Shown: positions 17,338 through 26,103, counted from the stretch's first letter. The stretch: DNA of 64,000 nucleotides from Desulfofundulus luciae (GCF_030813795.1 NZ_JAUSUX010000002.1:1-64000), one strand, 5' to 3'. Made by a program: numbers and translations. The notes: generated from the letters alone by a model not told the origin.

Positions 17338-18636
17338 GATCGTGCAACCTTCCACTCCCCACGACCCGGCGGCCAGAACCTGCACTGATATCAGAGAACC
17401 TTTCAGTTCCGGGTCGCCAGCCGGGAACCGCACCTTTACGTAATGCTCCGAAAAACCTTCCCCCTGGTTATTCCCCACCTTTTCCACCAGCACCTGTACC
17501 TGTTTTCCCACCAGCTGATGGTTAAAACGCAGGGATAGCTTTTCATCCAGTGCGCGCAATTCCTGAACCCGTCTCTTTTTCACATCCGGAGCAACCTGAT
17601 CGGGAAAGCCGGCGGCTTCCGTTTCCGGGCGGGGCGAGTAGGGGAACACGTGCAGGTGGCTTAAAGCCAGCTCCTCGACCAGTTTCATGGTCTGCTGGTG
17701 GTCGTCTTCCGTTTCCCCGGGAAAGCCCACGATTAAATCGGTCCAAATGGAAAGGCCGGGGATCAATTCCCTTGCCTTTTGTACCAGCCGGGCAAACTCC
17801 ACGCTTGTATACCGGCGCCTCATCTTTTGGAGGATGCGGTCCGAACCGCTCTGCAGGGGGAGGTACAAAAAGGGGCATACTTTTTGCGCCCGCCCCAGGG
17901 TTTGCAAAAACTCAAGACTTATATCCATTGGCTCGATATAACTTAGGCGCAGGCGAAAGGAGTTGGGCAGGGCGTCCAGTTCTTCAATGAGGCGGGCCAA
18001 ATTCCACCCGGGCAGGTCTTTCCCATAAGCTCCCAGGTGGGTACCGGCCAGGACAATCTCCCGGTAGCCCCTATCTATGAAACGTCTGACCTGGGCGACC
18101 ACCTTTTCCGGAGCCAGGCTGCGGGGCAGCCCGCGGGCCTTCCGGACAATGCAGTAAGTACAGGCTTCGTTGCACCCTTCCTGGATTTTAATTACCGGCC
18201 TGGTACGCCCGTAATTGCCGGTCAGGGAAAATTCCTCGAACTCTTCTCCTGGTCCGTGTTCCACGATGATTGCCCTTTGCTCCCGCTGAGTTTCAGCCAG
18301 TTGCCGGGCAATGACGGCCGGCAGCCGGGACCTGCCGGTGGTACCGATGATAATGTCCACCTGGGGCAGTTTTTCCTTTATTTCCTTCCAGTACACCTGG
18401 GGGTAGCAGCCGGCCAGAACCACCAGGGACTGGGGATTCTCCTTTTTGGCCTGGCTGGCCAGGCGGCGTGCTTCCGCAGCCGCGGACTGGGTTACCACGC
18501 AGCTGTTGATGATATAAATATCAGCAATATCCCCGGTTGGGACAAAACCGGCCTCTTCCATGGCCAATTCCAATGCCCGGCCCTCGTACTGGTTGACCGG
18601 GCAACCAAGGGTTTTAACCTTGAAAGTGTAAGGCAA
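17329..18636 (-). CDS. mtaB: tRNA t6A37 methylthiotransferase
   Basis: This 435-residue radical SAM methylthiotransferase has the N-terminal UPF0004 domain (KVKTLGCPVNQYEG, INSCVVTQSA, VLAGCYPQ giving the three auxiliary Fe-S cysteines), the radical SAM motif CNEACTYC, and a C-terminal TRAM domain. The TLGCPVNQYE start and the overall length fit MtaB (YqeV), which makes ms2t6A at position 37 of tRNAs reading A-starting codons, rather than MiaB or RimO. It converges on the tRNA-Arg genes. Monocistronic as far as seen. Confidence 0.93.
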   Translation of the reverse strand: MPYTFKVKTLGCPVNQYEGRALELAMEEAGFVPTGDIADIYIINSCVVTQSAAAEARRLASQAKKENPQSLVVLAGCYPQVYWKEIKEKLPQVDIIIGTTGRSRLPAVIARQLAETQREQRAIIVEHGPGEEFEEFSLTGNYGRTRPVIKIQEGCNEACTYCIVRKARGLPRSLAPEKVVAQVRRFIDRGYREIVLAGTHLGAYGKDLPGWNLARLIEELDALPNSFRLRLSYIEPMDISLEFLQTLGRAQKVCPFLYLPLQSGSDRILQKMRRRYTSVEFARLVQKARELIPGLSIWTDLIVGFPGETEDDHQQTMKLVEELALSHLHVFPYSPRPETEAAGFPDQVAPDVKKRRVQELRALDEKLSLRFNHQLVGKQVQVLVEKVGNNQGEGFSEHYVKVRFPAGDPELKGSLISVQVLAAGSWGVEGCTIKK

Positions 18637-18886
18637 TAACTTTCCCTCCGCTATCTTTTGATATATACAAGTGCTGAACCGTCTAAATTATACCACAGTG
18701 TTCACTAATCATCATAACCCGGCGGTGAATACCAGGGGATAAAACTATGTGGAGCACTGAAGCACATCAGGTGCTTGTTGATTAACAGGCTTTTGGGGGC
18801 CATGGGTTGTCAAGGGCAGGCTTTCTATGTTAAAATAACACTTGCCGGTAAGCACAGTTCAGGCATCGTTGGTGGGGAGGGGGCAT

Positions 18887-19360
18887 TTGACGGATCACCA
18901 CCGCTACATGCTGGAAGCCCTGGCCGAAGCAGAAAAGGCCTATAAACTGGGTGAAGTACCCATCGGCGCGGTAGTGGTGCTGGGAGATCAGATTATCGGC
19001 CGGGGACACAACCTCCGGGAAACGCTGAAAGACAGTACGGCTCACGCGGAGATCCTGGCCATGCGGGAAGCAGCCCGCCACCTGGGGGACTGGCGCCTGG
19101 TGGATACCGTCCTTTACAGCACCATTGAACCCTGTCCGATGTGTGCCGGTGCCATGGTGCAGTTCCGGGTGCGGATGCTGGTTTACGGAGCCCGGGACCC
19201 AAAGGCGGGGGCGGTGGATTCCATTATGGATATAGTGCGGGAGCCCCGGTTTAACCACCAGGTGGAGGTTGTCTCGGGCGTCCTGGCCGATGAATGTGCG
19301 GCAATCATCCAGCGTTTCTTCCGGGAGTTGAGGCAAAAAGACAGGCGAAAGGAAGGTTAA
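18887..19360 (+). CDS. tadA: tRNA-specific adenosine deaminase
   Basis: This 157-residue zinc deaminase converts A34 to inosine in tRNA-Arg(ACG), which is encoded 1.9 kb upstream. The catalytic [12 protein letters not shown] (zinc His and proton-shuttle Glu) and PCPMCAGAM (zinc cysteines) are present. The TTG at 18887 follows GGGGAGGGGG at good spacing and gives the usual N-terminus; the frame is open further upstream to 18842. A TTGTCA/TAAAAT promoter-like pair lies near 18808-18837. tRNA-Ser(CGA) follows after 6 nt, so they are probably co-transcribed. Confidence 0.95.
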   Translation: MTDHHRYMLEALAEAEKAYKLGEVPIGAVVVLGDQIIGRGHNLRETLKDSTAHAEILAMREAARHLGDWRLVDTVLYSTIEPCPMCAGAMVQFRVRMLVYGARDPKAGAVDSIMDIVREPRFNHQVEVVSGVLADECAAIIQRFFRELRQKDRRKEG

Positions 19361-19366
19361 ATTGAC

Positions 19367-19460
19367 GGAGAGATGGCCGAGTGGTTGAAGGCGCTCGACT
19401 CGAAATCGAGTAGGCGGGCCAAAACCCGCCTCGTGGGTTCGAATCCCACTCTCTCCGCCA
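19367..19460 (+). tRNA. tRNA-Ser (anticodon CGA)
   Basis: 94-nt class II cloverleaf with acceptor GGAGAGA/TCTCTCC, anticodon CGA in CTCGAAA, variable arm TAGGCGGGCCAAAACCCGCC and encoded CCA. It is intact, but its last 58 nt are repeated exactly at 20342-20399, so it is the attachment site of a small insertion that separates it from its own terminator (20415). Confidence 0.95.
19403..19460 (+). repeat. attL-like direct repeat (3' part of tRNA-Ser CGA)
   Basis: 58-bp segment from the anticodon loop to the CCA end, identical to 20342-20399. Such tRNA 3' duplications mark integration by tyrosine recombinases. Confidence 0.85.
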
Positions 19461-19811
19461 CTTTCAGCCATTTTGAAAATGCTGGAAAACGACGGATCGA
19501 GTGGTGCTGGCGAGGCAGCTTTACACTGCTCGACTCACCCGCTGCCCCTAAAGAAGAAAAGGGGGTTTTACTTTTTATAGCAAGAGCAAAATTTATGCGT
19601 ATTTATAAAGAAAAACACCAGCAACCTGGGAGGAAGTATTTCAGCAGCACCTGGATTACCAGCAGGCTAGAGGGCTAAAAACAGTGGTTTCTTAAAATCA
19701 CTCCTGTTTTTGCTGGAAACTCGCTTAATGACGCGGCCCACAGAAAAGCTAAATCTTGCTTGATTAAGGCATACTATGTAAGGGCTGTAAGGCATCTGGG
19801 AGGTGAAAATT

Positions 19812-20039
19812 ATGGCTCGCTTTATCGTCTACCTCGAGCCTGCTGAGGAAGGCGGGTATATCGCTTCTGTACCGGCATTACCGGGTTGTGTCACCCAGGG
19901 AGAAACGAAGGAAGAGGCATTGGCAATGGCTGAAGACGCCATTCGAGGGTACATTGAAAGTTTAAAAAAACATGGCGAGCCACTGCCCTTTGGCTTTGAG
20001 AAAGCGGAAGTAGAGACAGTTACTGTGGATGTGGCATAG
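19812..20039 (+). CDS. hicB: HicB-family antitoxin
   Basis: The 75-residue protein has the HicB partial RNase H-like fold, with EEGGYIASVPALPGCVTQGE and the helix EALAMAEDAIRGYIES. It lacks a C-terminal DNA-binding extension, as do many short HicB proteins. ATG 19812 is chosen for the GGGAGGTG site upstream; an in-frame GTG lies at 19803. hicA starts 2 nt after its stop. It neutralises HicA by direct binding. Confidence 0.88.
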   Translation: MARFIVYLEPAEEGGYIASVPALPGCVTQGETKEEALAMAEDAIRGYIESLKKHGEPLPFGFEKAEVETVTVDVA

Positions 20040-20041
20040 CT

Positions 20042-20269
20042 ATGGCTAAGCTCCCTATTTTAAAGGCGAGGGAAGTCATCGCTGCTCTGCAGAAACTGGG
20101 CTTTGAAATTGACCACGTAACCGGGAGCCATTACATTCTTAGGCACCCGGACGGCAGAAGGGCTGTTGTCCCTTACCATGGCAACAGGGACATTAAGCAG
20201 GGAGTTTTGAGATCTATCTTAAGACAGGCCGGATTAACCGTTGACGAGTTAAAAAACCTTATCTCTTGA
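20042..20269 (+). CDS. hicA: HicA-family mRNA interferase toxin
   Basis: The 75-residue protein has the double-stranded RNA-binding-like HicA fold: REVIAALQKLGFEIDHVTGS, then the catalytic-His GSHYILRHPDG, then RRAVVPYHGNRDIKQGVLRS. HicA cleaves mRNA and tmRNA. The antitoxin-first gene order is the reverse of the classic hicAB order but common in Firmicutes and cyanobacteria. Cargo of the tRNA-Ser island. Confidence 0.9.
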   Translation: MAKLPILKAREVIAALQKLGFEIDHVTGSHYILRHPDGRRAVVPYHGNRDIKQGVLRSILRQAGLTVDELKNLIS

Positions 20270-20341
20270 GCAGGATTTTGCAAAAGCACAGCGAAATGAT
20301 TATACTGCTCGACTCACCAAAGGCGATTTTTCAGAAAAATT

Positions 20342-20399
20342 AAATCGAGTAGGCGGGCCAAAACCCGCCTCGTGGGTTCGAATCCCACTCTCTCCGCCA
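20342..20399 (+). repeat. attR-like direct repeat (partial tRNA-Ser CGA)
   Basis: Exact copy of 19403-19460. It lacks the acceptor 5' strand and D-arm, so it cannot fold as a tRNA; CTGCTCGACTCACC upstream only partly restores the anticodon 5' strand. It is the displaced 3' end of the original tRNA gene. Confidence 0.85.
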
Positions 20400-20414
20400 G
20401 GTTTCTTGATACAT

Positions 20415-20450
20415 AAGGGGTTTTCACTTTTGAAAACCCCTTAGCCTTTT
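20415..20450 (+). terminator. Terminator displaced from tRNA-Ser (CGA)
   Basis: Perfect stem AAGGGGTTTTCA/TGAAAACCCCTT (20415-20426 with 20431-20442), then AGCCTTTTT. It lies 15 nt after the duplicated tRNA 3' end, the position expected for the original tRNA terminator before the island inserted. Confidence 0.85.
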
Positions 20451-20709
20451 TGTGGGCAAAAAGGCACCGCAGCCGCTGGTCCAACCGTCGAAAACCGCCA
20501 GATCCAATCTTTCAACAATTCAACAACCGCACGGATCTTATCATAAAGTTATATTTTGCTATTTTAGCAGGATTTGTTAATTTGCTATCAAATAGAAAAA
20601 ATACAAGCTTTCCTGTTATTTGTATTTGTAACGGTAAAATTTTTTAAACTAAATTTAAAAGCCGCTGGACAGGCTGTTTTTGGCATAATAGGTGGAGGAG
20701 GTTCGAAAA
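20451..20709. other. Intergenic, no gene seen
   Basis: AT-rich sequence before the DUF1992 gene. No open frame with a ribosome site and no clear RNA fold. The ribosome site GGAGGAGGTT of the next gene lies at its end. Confidence 0.5.
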
Positions 20710-21084
20710 ATGGATATTGTGGCGGTCATAGCTGAGAACAAGATCCGGGAAGCCATGGAAAAAGGCGAGTTCGACAACCTGCCCGGCAAGGGCAAGCCCC
20801 TGCAACTGGAGGACCTTTCCGGCGTTCCCGAGGAACTCCGGGCCTCTTACCTGATCCTGAAAAACGCCGGGGTGCTGCCCCCGGAGCTCGAACTGCACAG
20901 AGAGATCATGTCCCTGAAAAAGCTGATTGATTTTTGTTACCGGGAAGAAGAAAGGGTAGACCTGACCAGAAAACTGAACGAGAAGATATTGAGATTCAAT
21001 CTGCTGATGGAAAGAAGGGGCATGAATGCCGCCGTGAGTTTTTACAAGGAAAAGATATACAGAAAACTGGGGAGAGGGCTTTGA
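20710..21084 (+). CDS. DUF1992 (DnaJ-C28 conserved domain) protein
   Basis: This 124-residue protein matches the bacterial DUF1992 family: VIAENKIREAMEKGEFDNLP, then GKGKPLQLEDLSGVPEELRA, then a helical region with INA-like FYREEERV and a basic end. The family shares a domain with human DNAJC28; the function is unknown. ATG 20710 follows GGAGGAGGTT. It stands alone between the tRNA island and gene remnants. Confidence 0.87.
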   Translation: MDIVAVIAENKIREAMEKGEFDNLPGKGKPLQLEDLSGVPEELRASYLILKNAGVLPPELELHREIMSLKKLIDFCYREEERVDLTRKLNEKILRFNLLMERRGMNAAVSFYKEKIYRKLGRGL

Positions 21085-21181
21085 CCCGGGAAAATCGGTT
21101 CATTTCAATCGCAATGATAATCCAGGTCAGCAAGAAACCTGTCACATTGCAAACAACCCTCTTTTACAATCATCTTGAAAG

Positions 21182-21361
21182 GGCTTGCTGTTTGACATAC
21201 AGCATAACCATTTCAAAGCGGTGTCATGTAAAAAGTGCGGTTATACCGAGCTGTACAGGATCAAGTCAGGCTTAAAATATGCTGGACTTCTTTTTTGGGG
21301 GATAAATGAACAGGACATTTTTCGGAGGTGTGTTTTTGGTTACCAATTTGCACACAGCTAA
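21182..21361 (+). pseudogene. Truncated zinc-ribbon nucleic-acid-binding protein (DUF2082-like)
   Basis: One frame reads GLLFDIQHNHFKAVSCKKCG then YTELYR, which matches the second half of small DUF2082/YpzJ zinc-ribbon proteins (FDVQ-x-x-x-F-x-x-V-S-C-x-x-C-G-Y-T-E). The N-terminal CxxC pair and a start codon are missing; upstream sequence in other frames looks degraded. I treat it as a remnant. Confidence 0.55.
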
Positions 21362-21515
21362 AGAAGGTTTTTTGTCGGGAAATCCCGAAATGTGCTTTTG
21401 GGTGATAGTGAATATGCAGCGTTGCATTGCTCCAATTTACCGGTATTTCCATCATCTATAACGAACAGGGCGTTTTCCAGGAAATTTCCCGGCGGGTTTG
21501 GCGGGTTTGCATGCC

Positions 21516-21668
21516 ATGGACGAGCCGTTTGGCGCCCTGGACGCCCAAACCAGATTGATCATGCAGGAGATTCTGCTCGCAGAAGAAGATTCTTCCTCTG
21601 GCGGGTTTGGCCGCCATGTCGTTGGTGGTTTGAAGGCGAGGTGGACCCGGGCAAATGCCCGGGTCTAA
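21516..21668 (+). pseudogene. Remnant of an ABC transporter ATPase (NitT/TauT type)
   Basis: The frame MDEPFGALDAQTRLIMQEIL is the Walker B and D-loop of nitrate/sulfonate-type ABC ATPases. Walker A, signature motif and the C-terminal half are absent, and the frame degenerates after about 25 residues. A dead fragment between a zinc-ribbon remnant and a convergent HD gene. Confidence 0.6.
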
Positions 21669-21709
21669 GTGTTCGCACGGCATGTCCGGCCAAAAGAAAC
21701 CCGAACGCT

Positions 21710-22513
21710 TCAACGAGCCTGCCGGCGGGCTATGTAAGCGTGCAAATGGTCGTAAACTTTCTGGATCTCTCCGGTCTTTGGCAGGCAGGCGATAATCTTT
21801 TCCACGTAGCCGTTCCCGACAATCTCCGAGAGCGAGCAGGGGAAATTGATGTCATAGATCCAGGAGAGCATGAGCAGTTTGCGGTCGTTAAAATTTTTCA
21901 TGTCATCGTAGTAGCAGAGTTGCCCTTGAAGCAGGTTGCGGACCAGGACCGGCGAATATCCCGGCGTAACGGGAAGGCCGGAAATCTGCTGTGTGTCTGG
22001 CCCATCGCCCTTCCGATCCAGGGAAGCGGTGAACATCTCCAGGATGTCCAGCTTATCCGCATCCCGGATCAGGCGGGCAAATAAAGAAAGGCGTCCCGGT
22101 AAATCCGGGGGCAGCGTGCACAGATTATGATACTCGATGGCCCTGGTAATCAGGTTCCTTTCTTCTTCTGTTAGGGCGACAAGCACCCCGGTCCGTTCCA
22201 GTTCGCGTATGCCCAGGAGCGCATGGTTTTCCGAACGCCGGTCGTTAAAAGTATGGTAGAGGGCAAACTGTTTGAAACGTCCGATATCGTGAAACAGGGC
22301 GATGGTTTCGGCCAGGTAAAGGTCTTCAGCCCCCAGGTTTAAAGAGCTTCCGATACGTAATATTTTCTCGCACACCCTTTTAGTGTGTTCCTCTTTAAGC
22401 TCGATTCCTGCTTGAACGTCGGGGTCATCGTGGTAAAAGTTCTTAACGTACTGGATAAACCAGTTCTTTAAAGCCTGAAGCTGCTCCGCTTGCAAAATCC
22501 CGTCCCCTTTCAA
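21710..22513 (-). CDS. HD-domain phosphohydrolase
   Basis: This 267-residue protein contains an HD domain with the metal residues in ELKEEHTKRV, ALFHDIGRFKQ (His-Asp), and IRDADKLDIL (Asp), preceded by FNDRRSENHALLG. HD-domain proteins hydrolyse nucleotides or cyclic dinucleotides; the substrate is not predictable. It has a C-terminal region of about 90 residues with predicted mixed helices. It is monocistronic and convergent to the remnants at 21.2-21.7 kb. Confidence 0.85.
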   Translation of the reverse strand: MKGDGILQAEQLQALKNWFIQYVKNFYHDDPDVQAGIELKEEHTKRVCEKILRIGSSLNLGAEDLYLAETIALFHDIGRFKQFALYHTFNDRRSENHALLGIRELERTGVLVALTEEERNLITRAIEYHNLCTLPPDLPGRLSLFARLIRDADKLDILEMFTASLDRKGDGPDTQQISGLPVTPGYSPVLVRNLLQGQLCYYDDMKNFNDRKLLMLSWIYDINFPCSLSEIVGNGYVEKIIACLPKTGEIQKVYDHLHAYIARRQAR

Positions 22514-22777
22514 AAAAGCCAGTCATCTTTCCAGGTTCGTTTAGAAGATTATACATCAAGTATATAGTACCTTAACAGGAGGTACGTGAAAAGTGATGTG
22601 CCCCTCATGGGTATTTGCCGTGGAAAAACAAGGGTGTACCCGTGTATAACATACGGCCCGCAGTGGCCACGGGAGACGGCAATCCGCACGGAAGAACCGC
22701 TTGCAAAACCCCGCCATTGGTTGTAAAATATAAAAATGGAGACCCGGCATGCCGGAGCTCTGCCAGCTATCCCCCTC
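22514..22777. other. Divergent intergenic region, no gene seen
   Basis: Between the HD-domain gene and the tRNA-Ser(GGA) promoter. AGGAGGTACGTG near 22577 looks like a ribosome site but no sensible frame follows. Nothing else is recognised. Confidence 0.4.
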
Positions 22778-22806
22778 TTGAGTTTTTTGTGCGGCATGGA
22801 TATAAT
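22778..22806 (+). promoter_or_regulatory. Promoter of tRNA-Ser (GGA) / SRP RNA
   Basis: TTGAGT (22778-22783), 17-nt spacer, TATAAT (22801-22806), 50 nt before the tRNA. Confidence 0.85.
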
Positions 22807-22856
22807 AAATTATAAAAGAATAGCGTACCATCGGCAGTAGGCCAGGGCCAGATCGT

Positions 22857-22951
22857 GGAGAGATGGCTGAGTGGTTGAAGGCGCTCGCCTGGAGAGCGAG
22901 TAGACGGGTACAAAGCCTGTCTCGTGGGTTCGAATCCCACTCTCTCCGCCA
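22857..22951 (+). tRNA. tRNA-Ser (anticodon GGA)
   Basis: 95-nt class II cloverleaf with acceptor GGAGAGA/TCTCTCC, anticodon GGA in CTGGAGA, variable arm TAGACGGGTACAAAGCCTGTC, encoded CCA. Just upstream of the SRP RNA gene, as in several Gram-positives. Confidence 0.95.
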
Positions 22952-23008
22952 GTAAAAAGTTTTTGGCCGCAGGTTTGGCATGGCCTGCCTACGGCCGGTG
23001 GAAGCATT

Positions 23009-23277
23009 GGCCGTGCTAGACGGGGAGGTAGCGGTGCCCTGTACCCGCAAACCGCTGTAGCGGGGTCGAATTCCTGTCCGCGGGTGTGGCTTGTGGGGTC
23101 CGGCTCCTGTAAGGGGTGACGACGGTCGGGTCTTGCGCGACGGAGACTTCTGAACCGTGTCAGGTCCTGGCGGAAGCAGCACTAAGGAAGCACCTCCGGG
23201 TGCCGCAAGGGCGCCTGACCCGAGCTACCTGCAGGGGTAACGCCCGGAAGTCACCATTCAACGACAGGTGCACGGCC
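23009..23277 (+). ncRNA. ffs: Signal recognition particle RNA, large Gram-positive type
   Basis: About 269 nt, close to the 271-nt scRNA of Bacillus. Ends pair (GGCCGTGC with GCACGGCC). The universally conserved helix 8 is visible as GTCAGGTCCTGGCGGAAGCA followed by GCACTAAGG, which binds Ffh. The Alu-like 5' domain is present. It sits between tRNA-Ser(GGA) and dnaX, the usual place. Confidence 0.93.
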
Positions 23278-23290
23278 AATAAGATTTCAC

Positions 23291-23322
23291 GAACTGCGTA
23301 AAAGCAGTTCTTTATTTTTTTC
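23291..23322 (+). terminator. Terminator of SRP RNA
   Basis: GAACTGC/GCAGTTC (23291-23297 with 23304-23310) followed by TTTATTTTTTT. Confidence 0.9.
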
Positions 23323-23408
23323 TATAAAGAGGAAACTATTAAATGGCGGCGAATTTGTTGTAAGGCTGATATGCTGAGCGTGAGCAACAGTTACTGGAGT
23401 GAATTACT

Positions 23409-25148
23409 ATGGCTTACCAGGCCCTGTACCGCAAGTGGCGCCCCCGGCGTTTTCAAGAAATTGTCGGACAGGAACACGTTACCCTTACGTTGCAGAATGC
23501 CCTGCTGGCCGGGAGAATTGCCCATGCCTACCTTTTTTGCGGACCCCGGGGTACGGGCAAAACAACTACGGCCAAGGTCCTGGCCAAGGCATTAAATTGT
23601 CTTGCCCGCCAGGGGGCTGAGCCCTGCAATGAATGTGCCGTGTGCCGGGAGATTAACGCGGGTACGTCCATGGACGTGGTGGAAATAGATGCCGCCTCCC
23701 ACCGGGGCATTGACGAGATCCGGGAACTGCGGGAAAAAGTGAGGTTTTCACCGGCGCTGGCCGGCTACCGGGTTTATATTATCGACGAAGTGCATATGCT
23801 GACCAGTGAGGCTTTTAATGCCCTGCTGAAAACTTTAGAGGAACCGCCCGCCCATGTGGTTTTTGTTCTGGCCACTACCGAGCCTCATAAAGTCCCCCTG
23901 ACCATCCTGTCCCGGTGCCAGCGTTTTGATTTTCATCCCATTGGCCTTGCGGATATGCTGGCCCGTTTGCGGGAGGTGGCCGCCGGAGCAGGTTTTCAAG
24001 TGGAAGAGGAGGCTTTATATCTGATTGCCCGGGCCGCAGATGGTGGCCTGCGGGACGCCCTGGGCATCCTGGATCAGGCGGCGGCCTATGGCAACATGGT
24101 TGTTGCCGTAGACCATGTGCACCGGATTATGGGTACCGTCCGGGACGACCTGCTGGATGGGGCAGCCCGGGACCTGGCTGCCGGCCGGGCGGACCGCTTG
24201 CTGCACCTGGTTGCTACCCTGGTAAATGAAGGAAAAGACCTGCGCCTTTTTGTCCAGGGGTTGACGGCCTACTTGCGCAACCTCATGCTGATCCTGGTTT
24301 CACCCCACGAAGAGCTAGCCATGGTCCCCGGAGAGAGGGAACGTTTGCTGGAACGGGCCGGTGAGTTCACCCGGGAGCAGTTGCTGCACATTTTACATGT
24401 GCTGACCCGGGTGGAACAGGATATGAAATGGGCCAGCCAGCCCCGCGTTTTGCTGGAGGTGGCCCTGGTGGAAGCTACCCGTCCCGAAAGCGGTGGTTCC
24501 CTGGCCGCCCTTGCCCGGCGGGTGGAACAACTGGAGCTGCGCCTGGAGCAGTTGATGGACGGCCGCGTGAATGGTTCCGTTGGGGAAAAAGATGTTGTCG
24601 AAAAAGATATCCAACCTCCGGAGGAAAGACGAAAGGCCGGCAACACGGGTGATGCAAGCACAGAACGGCCCCGGGCAGGTAAAAACACCGCTGCGGGAGG
24701 GCGGGGGAAAAAACGAACCGCCACAAAAGAAGTTCAGCCGAATAATCCCGTAAAGGCTCCCCCCGGAAACGGGGAAGTTTGTGCCAACGGCAACGTCACG
24801 CTGGACAAAGTCAGGCAGCGCTGGCCACAGGTACTGGACCTGGTTAGAAGCAAAAACCTGCCGGTATACAATTATCTTGTCCATAGCTGGCCCGAGCAGG
24901 TTGGGGAAGGGGTGTTAACCATAGCCTTCGGCCCCGATGACATGTTCAAGGAGTTGCTGGACACGGCAGCAAACCGCCGGGTGCTGGAAGAAGCGCTGGC
25001 CGTTTTATTCCCGGGAACCTGGCGGGTAAGCATAGTGCACGGGAACGCTCCCCCGGAAGAAAGGAAGCCGGACGAGCCGAATGAGCACCTTGACGCCGCA
25101 ACGGCCATTCAACTCTTTGGGGGAGAGGAGATAGAAGAAAAAAATTAA
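23409..25148 (+). CDS. dnaX: DNA polymerase III subunits gamma/tau
   Basis: This 579-residue clamp-loader ATPase has Walker A GPRGTGKTT (about residue 45), a zinc module with cysteines in CLARQGAEPCNECAVC, Walker B IIDEVHML, and the SRC sensor LSRCQRFDFHP. A charged, variable linker (about 380-450) precedes the tau-specific C-terminal domain. GGGGGAAAAAAC at 24703-24714 in that linker could allow slippage to a shorter gamma form of about 444 residues. It heads the conserved dnaX-ebfC-recR-bofA operon. Confidence 0.97.
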   Translation: MAYQALYRKWRPRRFQEIVGQEHVTLTLQNALLAGRIAHAYLFCGPRGTGKTTTAKVLAKALNCLARQGAEPCNECAVCREINAGTSMDVVEIDAASHRGIDEIRELREKVRFSPALAGYRVYIIDEVHMLTSEAFNALLKTLEEPPAHVVFVLATTEPHKVPLTILSRCQRFDFHPIGLADMLARLREVAAGAGFQVEEEALYLIARAADGGLRDALGILDQAAAYGNMVVAVDHVHRIMGTVRDDLLDGAARDLAAGRADRLLHLVATLVNEGKDLRLFVQGLTAYLRNLMLILVSPHEELAMVPGERERLLERAGEFTREQLLHILHVLTRVEQDMKWASQPRVLLEVALVEATRPESGGSLAALARRVEQLELRLEQLMDGRVNGSVGEKDVVEKDIQPPEERRKAGNTGDASTERPRAGKNTAAGGRGKKRTATKEVQPNNPVKAPPGNGEVCANGNVTLDKVRQRWPQVLDLVRSKNLPVYNYLVHSWPEQVGEGVLTIAFGPDDMFKELLDTAANRRVLEEALAVLFPGTWRVSIVHGNAPPEERKPDEPNEHLDAATAIQLFGGEEIEEKN

Positions 25149-25167
25149 TCAAGAGGAGAGATCAATC

Positions 25168-25482
25168 ATGATGGGCAATATGAACAAAATGCTGAAGCAG
25201 GTCCAGAAAATGCAGGCGGAAATGATGCGCCTGCAGGAGGAACTGGGCAACCGGACGGTGGAAGCCACCGCCGGGGGAGGAGCCGTAAAGGCAGTGGTGA
25301 ACGGGAAGCAGGAGCTGGTGGCCCTGGAAATCAAGCCCGAAGCGGTGGACCCGGAGGACGTGGAAATGCTGGCGGATCTGATCCTTACGGCTGTGAACAG
25401 CGCCCTCAATCAATCCCGGGAAATGGTGACCAGGGAAATGGGCAAGCTGACCGGTGGACTGAACCTGCCCGGCCTTTTTTAG
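25168..25482 (+). CDS. ebfC: YbaB/EbfC nucleoid-associated protein
   Basis: The 104-residue protein has an N-terminal coiled helix (MNKMLKQVQKMQAEMMRLQE) and the GGGAVKAVVNGKQEL core of the YbaB fold, which forms tweezer-like DNA-binding dimers. It sits between dnaX and recR, as in most bacteria. The ribosome site AAGAGGAGAG precedes the ATG. Confidence 0.95.
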   Translation: MMGNMNKMLKQVQKMQAEMMRLQEELGNRTVEATAGGGAVKAVVNGKQELVALEIKPEAVDPEDVEMLADLILTAVNSALNQSREMVTREMGKLTGGLNLPGLF

Positions 25483-25500
25483 ATAAGGGGGTAAGAACCG

Positions 25501-26103
25501 GTGAGGTATCTCTCCGGCCCGGCGAACCGCCTGATTGAGGAGCTGTCCAAGCTGCCCGGTATCGGTCCCAAAACGGCCCAGCGCCTGGCCTTTTACCTTT
25601 TGAACGCACCGCCGGAAGTAGCCCACAACCTGGCCCGGGCCCTGGTTTTCGCCCGCGATAACGTCCGCTATTGTTCCGTTTGCGCCAACCTCACCGACCG
25701 GGAGGTCTGCCAGATTTGCTCCGACCCGGAGCGGGATCCCACCCTTGTCTGCGTTGTCCAGGAACCGCGGGACGTGGTAGCCATGGAAAAAACCCGGGGC
25801 TACCGGGGGCTCTATCACGTCCTGCAGGGGGCCATCTCCCCCCTGGCCGGGGTGGGCCCCGACGACCTGACCATCAAGCAGCTTCTGGCCAGATTGGGTG
25901 AGGGAAAGATAAAAGAAGTAATTCTGGCCACCAATCCTGACGTTGAAGGCGATGCCACCGCCCTTTACCTGGCCCAGCTAATCAAACCTCTGGGTTTGAA
26001 GGTTACCCGCATCGCTCACGGTTTGCCCGTGGGCGCCCACCTGGAGTATGCCGATGAGATGACCCTGGCCAGGGCCCTGGAAGGCCGCCGGGAATTAACA
26101 TAA
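25501..26103 (+). CDS. recR: Recombination protein RecR
   Basis: This 200-residue protein has a helix-hairpin-helix region ([20 protein letters not shown]), a four-Cys zinc finger ([16 protein letters not shown]), and a Toprim domain ([32 protein letters not shown]). It acts with RecF and RecO in gap repair. The GTG start follows AAGGGGGTAAG. Length is normal. Confidence 0.97.
   Translation: MRYLSGPANRLIEELSKLPGIGPKTAQRLAFYLLNAPPEVAHNLARALVFARDNVRYCSVCANLTDREVCQICSDPERDPTLVCVVQEPRDVVAMEKTRGYRGLYHVLQGAISPLAGVGPDDLTIKQLLARLGEGKIKEVILATNPDVEGDATALYLAQLIKPLGLKVTRIAHGLPVGAHLEYADEMTLARALEGRRELT

Larger units (their letters stand above)
19461..20341. mobile_element. Small genomic island in tRNA-Ser carrying a HicBA module
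   Basis: 881 bp lie between two identical 58-bp copies of the tRNA-Ser(CGA) 3' end. Its only genes are hicB and hicA; no integrase or excisionase frame remains, so it is a decayed element or one mobilised in trans. The stretch 19461-19811 contains no gene. A 15-bp sequence ACTGCTCGACTCACC occurs near both ends (about 19524 and 20304) and resembles the 5' anticodon arm of the tRNA, suggesting more than one recombination event. Confidence 0.75.
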
